Notes: generated by a model from the letters alone, not told the origin. Shown: positions 1 to 10,479, counted from the stretch's first letter. The stretch is DNA of 35,914 nt from Acidobacteriota bacterium (GCA_020199995.1 JAIVJM010000005.1:1-35914); one strand, 5' to 3'. Program-made: numbers and translations.

Positions 1-1035
1 GTCTGTGGCTCCGATGTAGTGATCGAGAATCGTCTGACGCGCCATCGAGAGCGCCGCACGCGTCGTCTCGGGAGTGACGTAGGGGTTGCCGTCACGGTCG
101 CCGCCGATCCACGACCCCATGCTGATGACGCAGGGCAGTTGATGTGGCCTCAATTCGAGTTCGAACGTCTCATTAAACGCCCCGGCCAACTCCGCATAAA
201 CGTCCGGCAGCGTCTCTATCAAGACCGCGGGGTAGTAGTCGAGACCCATCTTGATCTCATCCGTCACGGTGGGCTGGCGGCGGCGGGTCTCGTCCGTCTG
301 CCACAGCGCCGTCACCTCTCGCGCCATCTCCTCTTCGGCGGCCAGCGCCTCTTCGTCCGAGACGGGCAGACGGTCGAGGCGTTCGAGTCGGGCGGCGATT
401 CTCCGTCGCTTAAAAAGCACCGTGCGTCGAGCGACTTCGGTCGGGTGCGCCGTGAAGACCGGCGTGACTTCGATCTCCCGCAACATTTCGAGCACCGCCT
501 CCCAGCCGAGACCACTGTCGCGCAGCCGCGCCAGCGTGCCGCGGAATGTTCCCGGCAGGGCGGGCAGTTCGGCGTTGAGTGTGCGGGCGCGTCGGCGGCG
601 CTTGCGGTGGTTGGTCTCGGCGAGATTGATGAGCTCGAAGTAGACGGCAAAGGCTTTTGTGATTTGATAGACCTCGGCGACTGTCAGGCGGCTAATCAAC
701 TCTCCGACCTGCGTCATCAAGTCCGATTCGACGGCGGCCCCCCGCGGCGGCGCCGTCGCCGCGCCGAGCCAGAGGCTCGCCTCACGCTGCTCGGTGGTTA
801 AGCGGCGCAGGTTCTCGACCTTTTCAAAGAGCCCCACTCCGGCCTGTTCCTTGAGCGTCCGGCCAAGCACGTGCCCGAGCGAGCGCACGTCGCGGCGCAG
901 CGGCGCTTCCTTCAATTCGGGATCATCGCTCGTTAATTCGGCGAGGCGCTCCCCCTGATCGCTCACTTTCCATAAAGACTCTCTCGACACTTCCGCACCT
1001 GCTTTCTCCCGACCCCGCTCGCTTCCGGAATACAT
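1..1035 (-). CDS. ppc: Phosphoenolpyruvate carboxylase, N-terminal part (cut by window edge)
   Basis: Carboxylates PEP with bicarbonate to oxaloacetate, an anaplerotic cytosolic reaction. The minus strand reads open from the left edge back to an ATG at 1035, which directly follows an in-frame TAA; a GTG at 990 is an alternative start. About 345 residues are visible, roughly a third of the usual 900 or so. Two family signatures are present: VFTAHPTE around residue 191-198, which carries the catalytic His, and GSWIGGDRDGNP around residue 300-310. The sequence between them is collinear with PEPC. No strong ribosome site precedes either start: GGAG lies about 14 nt before the ATG, and a weak AGG lies before the GTG. 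It lies downstream of sat-cysC on the same strand, separated by 68 bp. Confidence 0.93.
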   Translation of the reverse strand, partial: MYSGSERGREKAGAEVSRESLWKVSDQGERLAELTSDDPELKEAPLRRDVRSLGHVLGRTLKEQAGVGLFEKVENLRRLTTEQREASLWLGAATAPPRGAAVESDLMTQVGELISRLTVAEVYQITKAFAVYFELINLAETNHRKRRRRARTLNAELPALPGTFRGTLARLRDSGLGWEAVLEMLREIEVTPVFTAHPTEVARRTVLFKRRRIAARLERLDRLPVSDEEALAAEEEMAREVTALWQTDETRRRQPTVTDEIKMGLDYYPAVLIETLPDVYAELAGAFNETFELELRPHQLPCVISMGSWIGGDRDGNPYVTPETTRAALSMARQTILDHYIGATD

Positions 1036-1103
1036 TTAAACTGCCGGGCGACTCCAATATTGAACGACCGCGACCCAAAATTTAGTGCCGCAAGTGGCAT
1101 CGC

Positions 1104-3262
<2,159 letters not shown>

Positions 3263-4099
3263 ATGGAAGAGGTCGTCTATTCAGCGGATTCTCAGTTGCG
3301 CTCTCCGGGCCGTTTTGTCTCCGGCGTCTGGACGGACTTGCGCGTCTCGCCCCCGGTGGCGTGGCGACTGTTCCTGCACAGCCTGCGGGCGGGCTACAGG
3401 CAGAGTTGGTTGGGATATTTCTGGCTGCTGCTGCCCCCTCTGGCGACCACACTCACGTGGGTCTTCCTCCACTCCGCCAAGATACTCGATGTCGGGCAAA
3501 CCGACACTCCGTATCCGATCTACGTCTTGACGGGCGCCTTGCTGTGGCAGGTCTTCGCCGAGGCGCTCCACTCCCCGCTGCAACGACTTTCGTCGGCGCG
3601 GAACATTTTGACTAAAAGCAGAATCCCTCACGAGGCGCTGCTGCTCGCGGGACTGTTCGAGGTGCTGTTCAATTTTATCGTGCGTCTCGTCGTCCTGCTG
3701 CCGGTGTTAATCTGGTTCAGGTCGTCATGGAGCTTGTCGCTGCTGCTCGCGCCCTTCGGCGTGATGTCGCTGCTGCTGCTCGGCTTCGCGATCGGGCTGC
3801 TGCTCACGCCGGTAGGCTTGCTGTATCAGGACGTCTCGCGCGGCCTGAGCCTGATCGTCGGCTTCTGGTTTTTCCTCACGCCGGTCATTTACCCGCCGCC
3901 CGCGCAGTGGCCCGCATCGCTGCTCGGCACGCTGAACCCGGTCACCTCGCTGCTGGTCACCACGCGCCAGTGGCTTGCTCTCGGGACGGTCGCGCCGGCG
4001 CGCGGGTTCGCTCCGGTCATCATCGCGAGCCTGCTCTGTTTTGCCGTCGGCTGGCTCGGTTACCGGCTCGCCAGACCCCATCTCATCGCGCGCCTCTAA
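3263..4099 (+). CDS. wzm: ABC-2 type polysaccharide/lipid exporter permease (Wzm/TagG-like)
   Basis: Inner-membrane channel subunit of an ABC exporter for surface polysaccharides or glycolipids. The mature sequence has an amphipathic N-terminus (SVAWRLF-like segment, read here as SPPVAWRLF), a GYRQSWLGYFW loop entering the first helix, and about six hydrophobic segments. The conserved region LTPVGLLYQDVSRG then leads into FFLTPVIYP. I chose ATG 3263 (MEEVVYS), which fits family N-termini; an in-frame TTG at 3188 would add 25 poorly conserved residues. The length of 278 aa is typical. The partner ATPase is not adjacent: two P450-type genes (4145-6310) sit between it and the ATPase at 6357. The next gene starts 45 bp downstream on the same strand, consistent with one operon. 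Confidence 0.88.
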   Translation: MEEVVYSADSQLRSPGRFVSGVWTDLRVSPPVAWRLFLHSLRAGYRQSWLGYFWLLLPPLATTLTWVFLHSAKILDVGQTDTPYPIYVLTGALLWQVFAEALHSPLQRLSSARNILTKSRIPHEALLLAGLFEVLFNFIVRLVVLLPVLIWFRSSWSLSLLLAPFGVMSLLLLGFAIGLLLTPVGLLYQDVSRGLSLIVGFWFFLTPVIYPPPAQWPASLLGTLNPVTSLLVTTRQWLALGTVAPARGFAPVIIASLLCFAVGWLGYRLARPHLIARL

Positions 4100-4144
4100 A
4101 AAGTCCGTGCCCCGTGCGGTTGATTCACGCGTCGTAATCACTGG

Positions 4145-5341
4145 ATGATCAATAAACTGCACCCTCTAGCGCCGGTTACCGGCAAGGTGAGACGCCTCGC
4201 GTCGCGGCTCAGGCAAAAGCTCATACGGCCCGAACCGCGGCGTCCGTTGACCGCCGAGACGCTTGACCTGTTTGCGCCCGACTTCGTCACGAACCCGTTC
4301 CCGCACTATGAGGAACTGCGCCGGAGCGGATCGGTTCACTTCCTGCCGCGGCACGACTGCTGGCTCGTCCTCGGCTACGACGACGTTCTTTCGGCGCTCT
4401 CGCAGCCGCAGTCCTTCTCAAGCCGTGTCGAGGAGTGGATGGCCGTTGATAGCGTGCTCCTCGGCGCAGACCCTCCGGAACACACGGCGGTGCGCCGCGT
4501 CGTGGGGCATCATTTTTCCGCCCACGCTCTGGAAACGCAGAGCGCGTTCGCCGAAGAGGCGGCGGAAAGGCTCCTCCGACCGCTGGCCGACGGAAAGACG
4601 TGCGACGTCCTTCGCGAGTTCACCGCCCCTTTGAGCGAAGACGTGGCCGCGCACCTCATCGGGTTCGACGAAGCGGCCCTTGCCGCGATCCGCGCGACAC
4701 AGGACACCGCGAAAGACCTGGGCCAGTGGCTTGCCGCGCTCGACTCAATAATCGCCGGCGCCGCCGAGCGTATGCCCATTTACGGCCAGCTCTTACGAGA
4801 CGGCGAGGGCAGGCTCGGTCACGCACAGGTCCGGAGCTTGATTCGATTCTTGTGGATTGCGGGCACGACCACGACGAGGCGGGCGATAGCCTCGTCGGTG
4901 CTGATGCTGCTGCGACACCCTTCGATGAGACCCGTCATCGAGTCCGACCCGGCACTACTCTCCGCATTCATTGAGGAGTCGCTCCGGCTGCATCCCCCGG
5001 AGCACTCGATCTTGCGGGTCGCCACGGCTGAAGTCGAGCTGTCGGGCGTGAAGATTCCGGCGGGCGCGTTGGTTAAGTTGTGCGTGGGCGCGGCGAATCG
5101 CGACCCCGCGCGATTCGCCGAGCCCGCAGCGCTTCTTCTACACCGCACGCCGAACCGACATTTATCGTTCGGCGGTGGGATACACCGTTGCGTCGGTGCG
5201 GCGCTGGCCCGCGTGGAGATGGCCGCCGCGCTGCGAGTGCTGCTGCGGCTCGCGCCGCGGTTTAGCGCCGTCCAGCCGCTCGAGACGCTTCGCTTCACGG
5301 GGTTCGTGAACGACACGGAGCAACTGTTGATCGAACGCTGA
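4145..5341 (+). CDS. Cytochrome P450
   Basis: Soluble bacterial-type P450 (398 aa, full length) that would hydroxylate or epoxidise a small substrate using external electron donors. The I-helix motif WIAGTTTT lies at residues 237-244. The ExxR pair is Glu278/Arg281, and the heme loop FGGGIHRCVG has Cys349 as heme ligand. The usual acidic residue of the A-G-x-D/E-T I-helix motif is Thr, which may alter proton delivery. It lies between the exporter permease and its own partial paralogue at 5375-6310, sharing the segment VELSGV-x-IPAG and the sequence KLC-x-GAANRDP. No ferredoxin or ferredoxin reductase is in the window. The substrate is unknown; given the cyclase, GGPP synthase and UbiA genes nearby, a terpenoid is a reasonable guess. 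Confidence 0.93.
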   Translation: MINKLHPLAPVTGKVRRLASRLRQKLIRPEPRRPLTAETLDLFAPDFVTNPFPHYEELRRSGSVHFLPRHDCWLVLGYDDVLSALSQPQSFSSRVEEWMAVDSVLLGADPPEHTAVRRVVGHHFSAHALETQSAFAEEAAERLLRPLADGKTCDVLREFTAPLSEDVAAHLIGFDEAALAAIRATQDTAKDLGQWLAALDSIIAGAAERMPIYGQLLRDGEGRLGHAQVRSLIRFLWIAGTTTTRRAIASSVLMLLRHPSMRPVIESDPALLSAFIEESLRLHPPEHSILRVATAEVELSGVKIPAGALVKLCVGAANRDPARFAEPAALLLHRTPNRHLSFGGGIHRCVGAALARVEMAAALRVLLRLAPRFSAVQPLETLRFTGFVNDTEQLLIER

Positions 5342-5374
5342 CCTGCGACCCCTTGAATACGCCTGCAAGGAGTC

Positions 5375-6310
5375 GTGACACACAAGATGCTCTCTAAACT
5401 GCGCCGTCTGCTTAACTCCGGTTTTCGCCATCTCTCCTCCGCCTCGACGGTGAGTCGTGTCGCGTCGAGTTCACCTCGTGAGCGGCCGCGCCTTCTGTTC
5501 GCGTTTCACGGGGGTAATAAGACGCGGCCGGGCATGGGGCAGCAATTTTACCGCGAGGAAGCGGCTTTCCGGCAGACCATTCAGCGGTGCAGCGCCACGG
5601 TCGAGCGGTGTATGGGGTTCAGCCTGTCTGATGTCTTCGAGGGGCGCGACAGCCGACCAGCCAACAGCCCTGAAGAGACCGAACGGCGAAACATCGTCAT
5701 ACTTTCCGCGCTCGAACTGGCCTTGTGTGATTTGTGGCAGGCGTATGGGGTTGAGCCGGAAGCCGCCGTCGGCATCAGTGGCGGGGAAATTGCCAGTGTG
5801 TTAAAGCTGCTGTGGGACGCCGGGACGGTCACCACAAGCATGCTCATCGCCACGTCGGCACTCCTTTTGTTGCGACACCCGCGGATCAAGGCGGAGGCGC
5901 AGAGGAACTTGCGTGTGCTGCCCACGTTCATAGATGAAGCGCTGCGGTTTGAGGCCCCGGACCAGTTGGCCTCGCGTGTCACACGAGAAGATGTCGAGCT
6001 GTCGGGCGTCGTGATTCCCGCGGGGGCGAACGTTAAGCTATGCCTCGGGGCGGCCAATCGTGATCCCGAACATTTCACGGAGCCTGAGAGCTTATCATTG
6101 CAGCGCAACCCTAATCCTCATCTCGCATCCTCCGCCGGCCCGCATTATTGTCTGGGTGCCTTTTTGGCGCGCATGGAAGCGCGTGTGGCGCTCGAAACGC
6201 TGCTCACAGTGTGGCCGAACTTCACTGCCGCGCGGCCCCTCTCCACGGTTTCTTATGTTGAGTCCATTCAATTCCGTGCTTTGAAGTACTTGTTCGTCAA
6301 GGCCGCGTGA
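5375..6310 (+). CDS. Chimeric protein: PKS-type acyltransferase half fused to C-terminal half of a P450
   Basis: An uninterrupted 311-residue frame with two halves from different families. Residues 39-141 match the first part of a malonyl/acyltransferase domain: RPGMGQQFYREEAAF, then YGVEPEAAVGISGGE with Ser135 at the nucleophile position. The usual GQGxQ is GGNKT, the GHSxGE His is Ile, and the distal catalytic His is absent. From about residue 141 it switches at the I-helix into a P450 C-terminal half: LLWDAGTVTT, ExxR (Glu188/Arg191), IPAGANVKLC, and a degenerate heme loop SSAGPHYCLG with Cys259 kept. P450 helices A-H are missing. The start is GTG 5375 or, more likely, ATG 5387; AAGGAG lies at 5367-5372. 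It is paralogous to the preceding P450. Enzyme activity is doubtful; a scaffold or docking role, or decay, are alternatives. Confidence 0.85.
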   Translation: MTHKMLSKLRRLLNSGFRHLSSASTVSRVASSSPRERPRLLFAFHGGNKTRPGMGQQFYREEAAFRQTIQRCSATVERCMGFSLSDVFEGRDSRPANSPEETERRNIVILSALELALCDLWQAYGVEPEAAVGISGGEIASVLKLLWDAGTVTTSMLIATSALLLLRHPRIKAEAQRNLRVLPTFIDEALRFEAPDQLASRVTREDVELSGVVIPAGANVKLCLGAANRDPEHFTEPESLSLQRNPNPHLASSAGPHYCLGAFLARMEARVALETLLTVWPNFTAARPLSTVSYVESIQFRALKYLFVKAA

Positions 6311-6356
6311 AAGGATTGTCAGTTTCAGCCCGGGCCGAAAGTTGCCCGTCTTTGTA

Positions 6357-7607
6357 ATGACCGAGACCAGATCAGAAATGGGCCAGCCGGTTATCTCCGT
6401 CACCCGCCTGTCGAAGAAATACTGCCGGGAGCTGCGGCGCTCGCTCCGGTACGGCCTTTACGACATGGCCCGCGAACTATCCTGTTGGGTTGGACGAGAC
6501 CTCTCGTCGGAGCTTCGGGGCGCGGAGTTTTGGGCGCTGCGTGACATCTCGTTCGAGCTTCGCGCGGGCGAGTCTCTGGCCGTCATCGGGGCGAACGGTG
6601 CGGGGAAGAGCACGCTGCTCAAAGTGCTCTACGGCCTCGTCAAGCCAGACTCCGGACATGTCAGCGTGGCCGGGCGCGTCGAGGCGATGATCGCGCTGGG
6701 GACGGGCTTCAACCCCGTGCTCTCGGGCCGCGAGAACGTCTACGTCAACGCGGCCATCCACGGCCTTTCACGCCGGCAGGTCGATCTCTTGATGGACAAG
6801 ATTGCGGACTTCGCGGGACTCCATGAATTTATGGACACGCCGGTCCAGTATTACAGCTCCGGCATGCAGGCGCGTCTCTCTTATGCGGTGGCCGCGCATC
6901 TTAACCCGGATGTGCTCCTTGTGGACGAAGTGTTGGCGGTCGGCGACCTCGCTTACCAACGCAAATGCTTCGGCCACATGCGGAAGTACCTCGACGCCGG
7001 CGGCTCGCTCGTCTTCGTCTCGCACAGCCCCTACCAAATCCAGTCCATCTGCCAGCGCGGCATCCTGCTCGAACACGGGCGGCTGACTTTCTCCGGCACG
7101 GCGGTCGAAGCCCTCAACCACTACTTCGAGTCCCGGCATCGAAACGACGGGGACGCCTCGCCCCGGACGATAGTGCTGGACGAAGAACACCCGGTCGCAA
7201 TCGAAAACATCACGGCGGAACCCTCGCGCGGCGACGTGATTCGCACGGGCGAGGATTTACGTCTGGTCCTCAAGTACAGGTCGCTGGAGAGCGCCGACGC
7301 GCTGTGGGGCTTCAGCATCTGGACTGGCGACCAGTGGGTCTGCGCCACCGGCGGCCTCGACCCGACTCCGCGCACGCTCTCGCGCGGGGCGGGCGAACTG
7401 CGGTGTCTCATCCCTCGGCTCCCGCTGGCGGCCGGGTCCTATTGGCTGAGGGCCATGATCCTCGACCCCGCCACGCTCACACCCCTGGCTCTGCTCGGGT
7501 GGCAGGACTCGCCGCAGGCGCTGACCGTCCGCGCCCACCCCAGCAAGGCGAATAACGCCAGCGCTTCGGTGAATCAGTTGATGATGCTCGACGTCGAATG
7601 GAAGTGA
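6357..7607 (+). CDS. wzt: ABC exporter ATPase with C-terminal glycan-recognition domain (Wzt-like)
   Basis: Powers export through the Wzm-like permease at 3263-4099. The nucleotide-binding domain has Walker A GANGAGKST (residues 78-86), signature YSSGMQARL near 165, and Walker B VLLVDEVLAVGD followed by HSP as the switch His. Residues from about 270 to 400 form a beta-rich tail of the Wzt C-terminal type; in studied systems that domain binds the modified end of the glycan before export. The start is ATG 6357; TTG 6342 and ATG 6378 are in-frame alternatives and none has a clear ribosome site. The tail therefore predicts an end-modified cargo, perhaps sulfated or P450-modified. The next gene overlaps its last 10 nt. 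Confidence 0.92.
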   Translation: MTETRSEMGQPVISVTRLSKKYCRELRRSLRYGLYDMARELSCWVGRDLSSELRGAEFWALRDISFELRAGESLAVIGANGAGKSTLLKVLYGLVKPDSGHVSVAGRVEAMIALGTGFNPVLSGRENVYVNAAIHGLSRRQVDLLMDKIADFAGLHEFMDTPVQYYSSGMQARLSYAVAAHLNPDVLLVDEVLAVGDLAYQRKCFGHMRKYLDAGGSLVFVSHSPYQIQSICQRGILLEHGRLTFSGTAVEALNHYFESRHRNDGDASPRTIVLDEEHPVAIENITAEPSRGDVIRTGEDLRLVLKYRSLESADALWGFSIWTGDQWVCATGGLDPTPRTLSRGAGELRCLIPRLPLAAGSYWLRAMILDPATLTPLALLGWQDSPQALTVRAHPSKANNASASVNQLMMLDVEWK

Positions 7608-8506
7608 GGGGGATGAATCTGAACGATCTGGACGCGGGCATCGAACGCGGACTCGACTTTCTCCTGCGCAGCCAGCTCCCGTCGGGCGAGTTCAAGGTCT
7701 TCATGTCCACCGACGACCGCTTGGAGAAAGACTGCGTTGTCGACAGCTCCCCGTTTCCGACCGCGCTCATCGCGTATTCGCTCGGCTTCGCCGATTCGGT
7801 CAAAGCCCGGGCGATGCTCGACAAGTCTCTGCGATTCTTCCTCGCCGAGATGGAAGGGCCGGGACTGTGGCGTTACTGGACCAAGCAGCACCCGTATCAC
7901 TCGATCATTCCCCCCGACCTTGACGACATCGCCTGCGTCTCAGACGTGCTGCGCCGGCACGGCGTCTCTTTCCCGGCCAACCACAAGCTGATCTTTGCGA
8001 ACCGTAACCCGAAGGGTCTGTTCTACACGTGGCTGACCCCGCGTTGGCCTCTGCCGCTCGACATCGGTTACTGGCGACTGGTCTTGCGGCAGTGGCTGAA
8101 CCCCATCAGGCTGTACTACTTTTGGAAGCTCAACGAGTCGGCCCCGGACGACGTGGATTGCGTCGTCAATGCCAACGTCCTGTTTTACGTGGGCGAGGGC
8201 CGGGCGACACGGGCGGTGATAGATTACCTGAGAGACGTTTTGCGGCGGGGCGAAGAGGGCTGTTGCGACAAGTGGCACCTCAACCGGTTCATGTTTTATT
8301 ACGTCGTCTCGCGCAACTTCCACGCGTTCCTGCTGGCCGAACAGCTGGCGGACGGGGAGTGGCCGCGGGCGGCGCTCTATTACGGGGGGCCAAAAAAGTT
8401 CTACGGCTGGGGTTCGGAGGAGTTGACCACAGGCTTCTGCCTTGAGGCTCTGTTACGCTACCGCAGGACGTCTTCGCGAGATACTCTCTCTGAAGGGAAG
8501 GTTTGA
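7598..8506 (+). CDS. Single-domain terpene-cyclase/prenyltransferase-like alpha-alpha barrel protein with DxDD motif
   Basis: A 302-residue protein whose helical segments and QLPSGEFK / DGEWPRAALYY strands recall the prenyltransferase/squalene-cyclase repeat fold. Residues 105-111 read PPDLDDI; DLDD matches the DxDD general-acid motif of class II terpene cyclases (squalene-hopene cyclase, copalyl diphosphate synthase). Those enzymes normally have two barrel domains and more than 500 residues, so this would be a minimal one-barrel form. Start ATG 7598 overlaps the ATPase stop; ATG 7613 is an alternative. A GGPP-synthase-type gene lies 1 kb downstream and P450s lie upstream, which supports a terpenoid role. 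If DLDD is coincidental, the protein could be a non-catalytic repeat protein. Confidence 0.7.
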   Translation: MEVRGMNLNDLDAGIERGLDFLLRSQLPSGEFKVFMSTDDRLEKDCVVDSSPFPTALIAYSLGFADSVKARAMLDKSLRFFLAEMEGPGLWRYWTKQHPYHSIIPPDLDDIACVSDVLRRHGVSFPANHKLIFANRNPKGLFYTWLTPRWPLPLDIGYWRLVLRQWLNPIRLYYFWKLNESAPDDVDCVVNANVLFYVGEGRATRAVIDYLRDVLRRGEEGCCDKWHLNRFMFYYVVSRNFHAFLLAEQLADGEWPRAALYYGGPKKFYGWGSEELTTGFCLEALLRYRRTSSRDTLSEGKV

Positions 8507-8518
8507 GCTTCTCTCTAC

Positions 8519-9454
8519 ATGGCCCAACATTTAATTCACGTCGGCTATCCGAAGACCGGCTCCACGTTTCTGCAGGCGTGGTTCGAGCGCCACCCTGAAC
8601 TCCGTTACGCGCCCGGCGGGCTCGGCGGCTTCCGCAACGTGTACGAGGTGGCCCGGCCCCCGGAGAGGGCTTACAAGTATTACGTGACCAGCTTCGAGGG
8701 GCTCTCCACGCCACACGAAAGCGCGGGCGGGGTGCGTCTGGATTTCGGGGGCGCGACGCCGGTGCGCGAAGACCCCGTGAAGGAGAATCAGGCGGCGGTC
8801 TGCTCGGTGCTGGGGAGCCTCTATCCGGGCAGCCGCGTCCTCATTGTCACGCGCGGATTTAAGGGGATGATTATCTCCGCCTATTCACAATCGGTCAGGA
8901 TGGGGGCGAGACTGCATCTCAAGGAGATGTGCCGGGAGCTCGCCGAGCGCCTGCGCATCGATGATTACCATTACTACGACTTCGACTATTTTGTCCGCCT
9001 CTACGGCGCGGCGTTCGGCGAGGGCAACTTGATCGTCATGCCCTACGAATTGCTCCGCGACGATCAGGACGGATTCCTCGCCGTCCTCGAAGAGAGGCTC
9101 GGTATCGCGCACGCGGAGGTCAAGGTCGGGCGGGTGAATGAGTCGCTTTCGCCGGAGGAGCTCTACTGGTACCCGGTGATTTCGCGCGCGGTTTCCGCCG
9201 CGGCGTCGCGGCTGGGCGCCGCCCGGTTTCAGAAAATTTACGGCTGGTATGTCGGCAAAACGCTCGGCAACAGGTTGCGCCCCTTTATCAAACTGCTGCG
9301 GTTTGTGTGGCCCGACAGAAAAATCACCGGGGCCGACTTCCCCGACGACATTCTGAATTACTGCGAAGGAAAAGCCACGCTACTGAAAGGACATCCCATG
9401 TATACTTCATACGCTGCGGAGTATCTGTGGGATGATGAGCACGCCCGTTCGTGA
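8519..9454 (+). CDS. PAPS-dependent sulfotransferase
   Basis: Transfers sulfate from PAPS to a hydroxyl or amine of a glycan, lipid or small molecule. The 5'-phosphosulfate loop GYPKTGSTF is at residues 9-17. The 3'-phosphate element VTRGFKGMIISAYSQ carries Arg112 and Ser120 at the expected spacing. The length of 311 aa is normal for a bacterial sulfotransferase. It starts 12 bp after the cyclase-like gene and is followed 53 bp later by the prenyl synthase, so it is probably co-transcribed. The PAPS donor can be made by the sat-cysC fusion at 1104-2810. The acceptor cannot be read from sequence; candidates are the terpenoid made by the neighbouring enzymes or the terminal sugar of the exported glycan. 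Confidence 0.85.
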   Translation: MAQHLIHVGYPKTGSTFLQAWFERHPELRYAPGGLGGFRNVYEVARPPERAYKYYVTSFEGLSTPHESAGGVRLDFGGATPVREDPVKENQAAVCSVLGSLYPGSRVLIVTRGFKGMIISAYSQSVRMGARLHLKEMCRELAERLRIDDYHYYDFDYFVRLYGAAFGEGNLIVMPYELLRDDQDGFLAVLEERLGIAHAEVKVGRVNESLSPEELYWYPVISRAVSAAASRLGAARFQKIYGWYVGKTLGNRLRPFIKLLRFVWPDRKITGADFPDDILNYCEGKATLLKGHPMYTSYAAEYLWDDEHARS

Positions 9455-9507
9455 GCTTTTTCGAGGGCGCCCGTCACGGTTCGCCGGATAAGGAAACATA
9501 GAGAATA

Positions 9508-10479
9508 ATGTCGGCCTCATCAAACGCTCCGGATAACAGTTCCCTGCATGGGACGAATGAAATGGGATCAGACCAGTTTTCCACATTCGTCGCGTCCAAT
9601 CGCCCTCGGATCGAAGGGGCGCTGAACGAGTGGCTGCCGGTGAGCATGGCCCCCGGCACGGAGCGTTTTAACGAGGCCCTCAGGTACGCCGTGTTCCCCG
9701 GCGGCAAGCGCCTGCGCCCCCACCTGACCCTCCTCGGCTCCGGCCTCGGCGGGGCTTCGGATGAGCAGGCGTTGACGCTCTCCTGCGCGGTCGAGTTCAT
9801 CCACACCAGTTCGCTCATCCTCGACGACCTGCCCTGCATGGACGACGCCGGGCTGAGGCGTAACAGCCCGGCGCTGCACATCGTCTTCGGCGAAGGCGTC
9901 GCCGTCCTGGTCGCGGTCGCGCTGCTCAATCAGGCATATGCCCTCCTCGCCGGCTCGGCCCGCGACGACGCTCAGGCGAAGAGACTCCCCGCGCTCATCA
10001 GTGAGGCCGCCGGCTGCATCGGAAGCTCCGGTATGATCGCCGGGCAAGCCGCCGAGCTCGCGCTGAGCGGTGCGCGTGCCGACGAGTCCGCCCTCTCGAG
10101 TCGGGATTTAAAGACGACGGCGCTCATGCGCCTGATGATGATCGCCGGAGGGATAATCTCCGGGGCGCCGGACGTGGAAGTCGCGGCGCTCGCGACTTTC
10201 GGCGAATGCCTTGGGAGGGCGTATCAAATCTACGACGATCTGGCCGACACGCTGGGCGACCACCAATCGACAGGAAAGAGCGTGGGGCAGGATTTGCGGC
10301 ACCTCCGTCCGACCGCGGTCAAAGGATCAAGCCACGCGGAAGTCCGAAAGCTCGCCGCTGACATCCTCGAATCGGGCAAGAACGCGCTCGCCCGATTCGA
10401 CGACAGGCCCGAAGCACGACTGCTGCGCTCGGCTGCCGATCACATCTTTGCCGGGTTGAGCTTCGCCCACACTTCCTAG
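9508..10479 (+). CDS. Polyprenyl (probably geranylgeranyl) diphosphate synthase
   Basis: Head-to-tail condensation of isopentenyl diphosphate onto an allylic diphosphate. The first Asp-rich motif DDLPCMDD is at residues 106-113 with the two-residue insertion of bacterial type enzymes and a following LRRN. The second is YDDLAD near residue 243, and FPGGKRLRP (residues 63-71) binds the diphosphate. The residue five before the first motif is Ser (SSLILDD) rather than Tyr or Phe, as in CrtE-like GGPP synthases, so a C20 product is more likely than C15. Start ATG 9508 is preceded by AAGGAAA; ATG 9562 is possible. It is the last plus-strand gene before the convergent UbiA gene and probably feeds both UbiA and the DxDD protein. 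Confidence 0.92.
   Translation: MSASSNAPDNSSLHGTNEMGSDQFSTFVASNRPRIEGALNEWLPVSMAPGTERFNEALRYAVFPGGKRLRPHLTLLGSGLGGASDEQALTLSCAVEFIHTSSLILDDLPCMDDAGLRRNSPALHIVFGEGVAVLVAVALLNQAYALLAGSARDDAQAKRLPALISEAAGCIGSSGMIAGQAAELALSGARADESALSSRDLKTTALMRLMMIAGGIISGAPDVEVAALATFGECLGRAYQIYDDLADTLGDHQSTGKSVGQDLRHLRPTAVKGSSHAEVRKLAADILESGKNALARFDDRPEARLLRSAADHIFAGLSFAHTS

Noticed and set aside
19-801. Plus-strand frame of 260 residues at the left edge
   Set aside because: Antisense to PEP carboxylase; Arg-rich translation without motifs.
5375-6310. Plain cytochrome P450 annotation
   Set aside because: The first 140 residues are acyltransferase-like and the P450 N-terminal half is missing.
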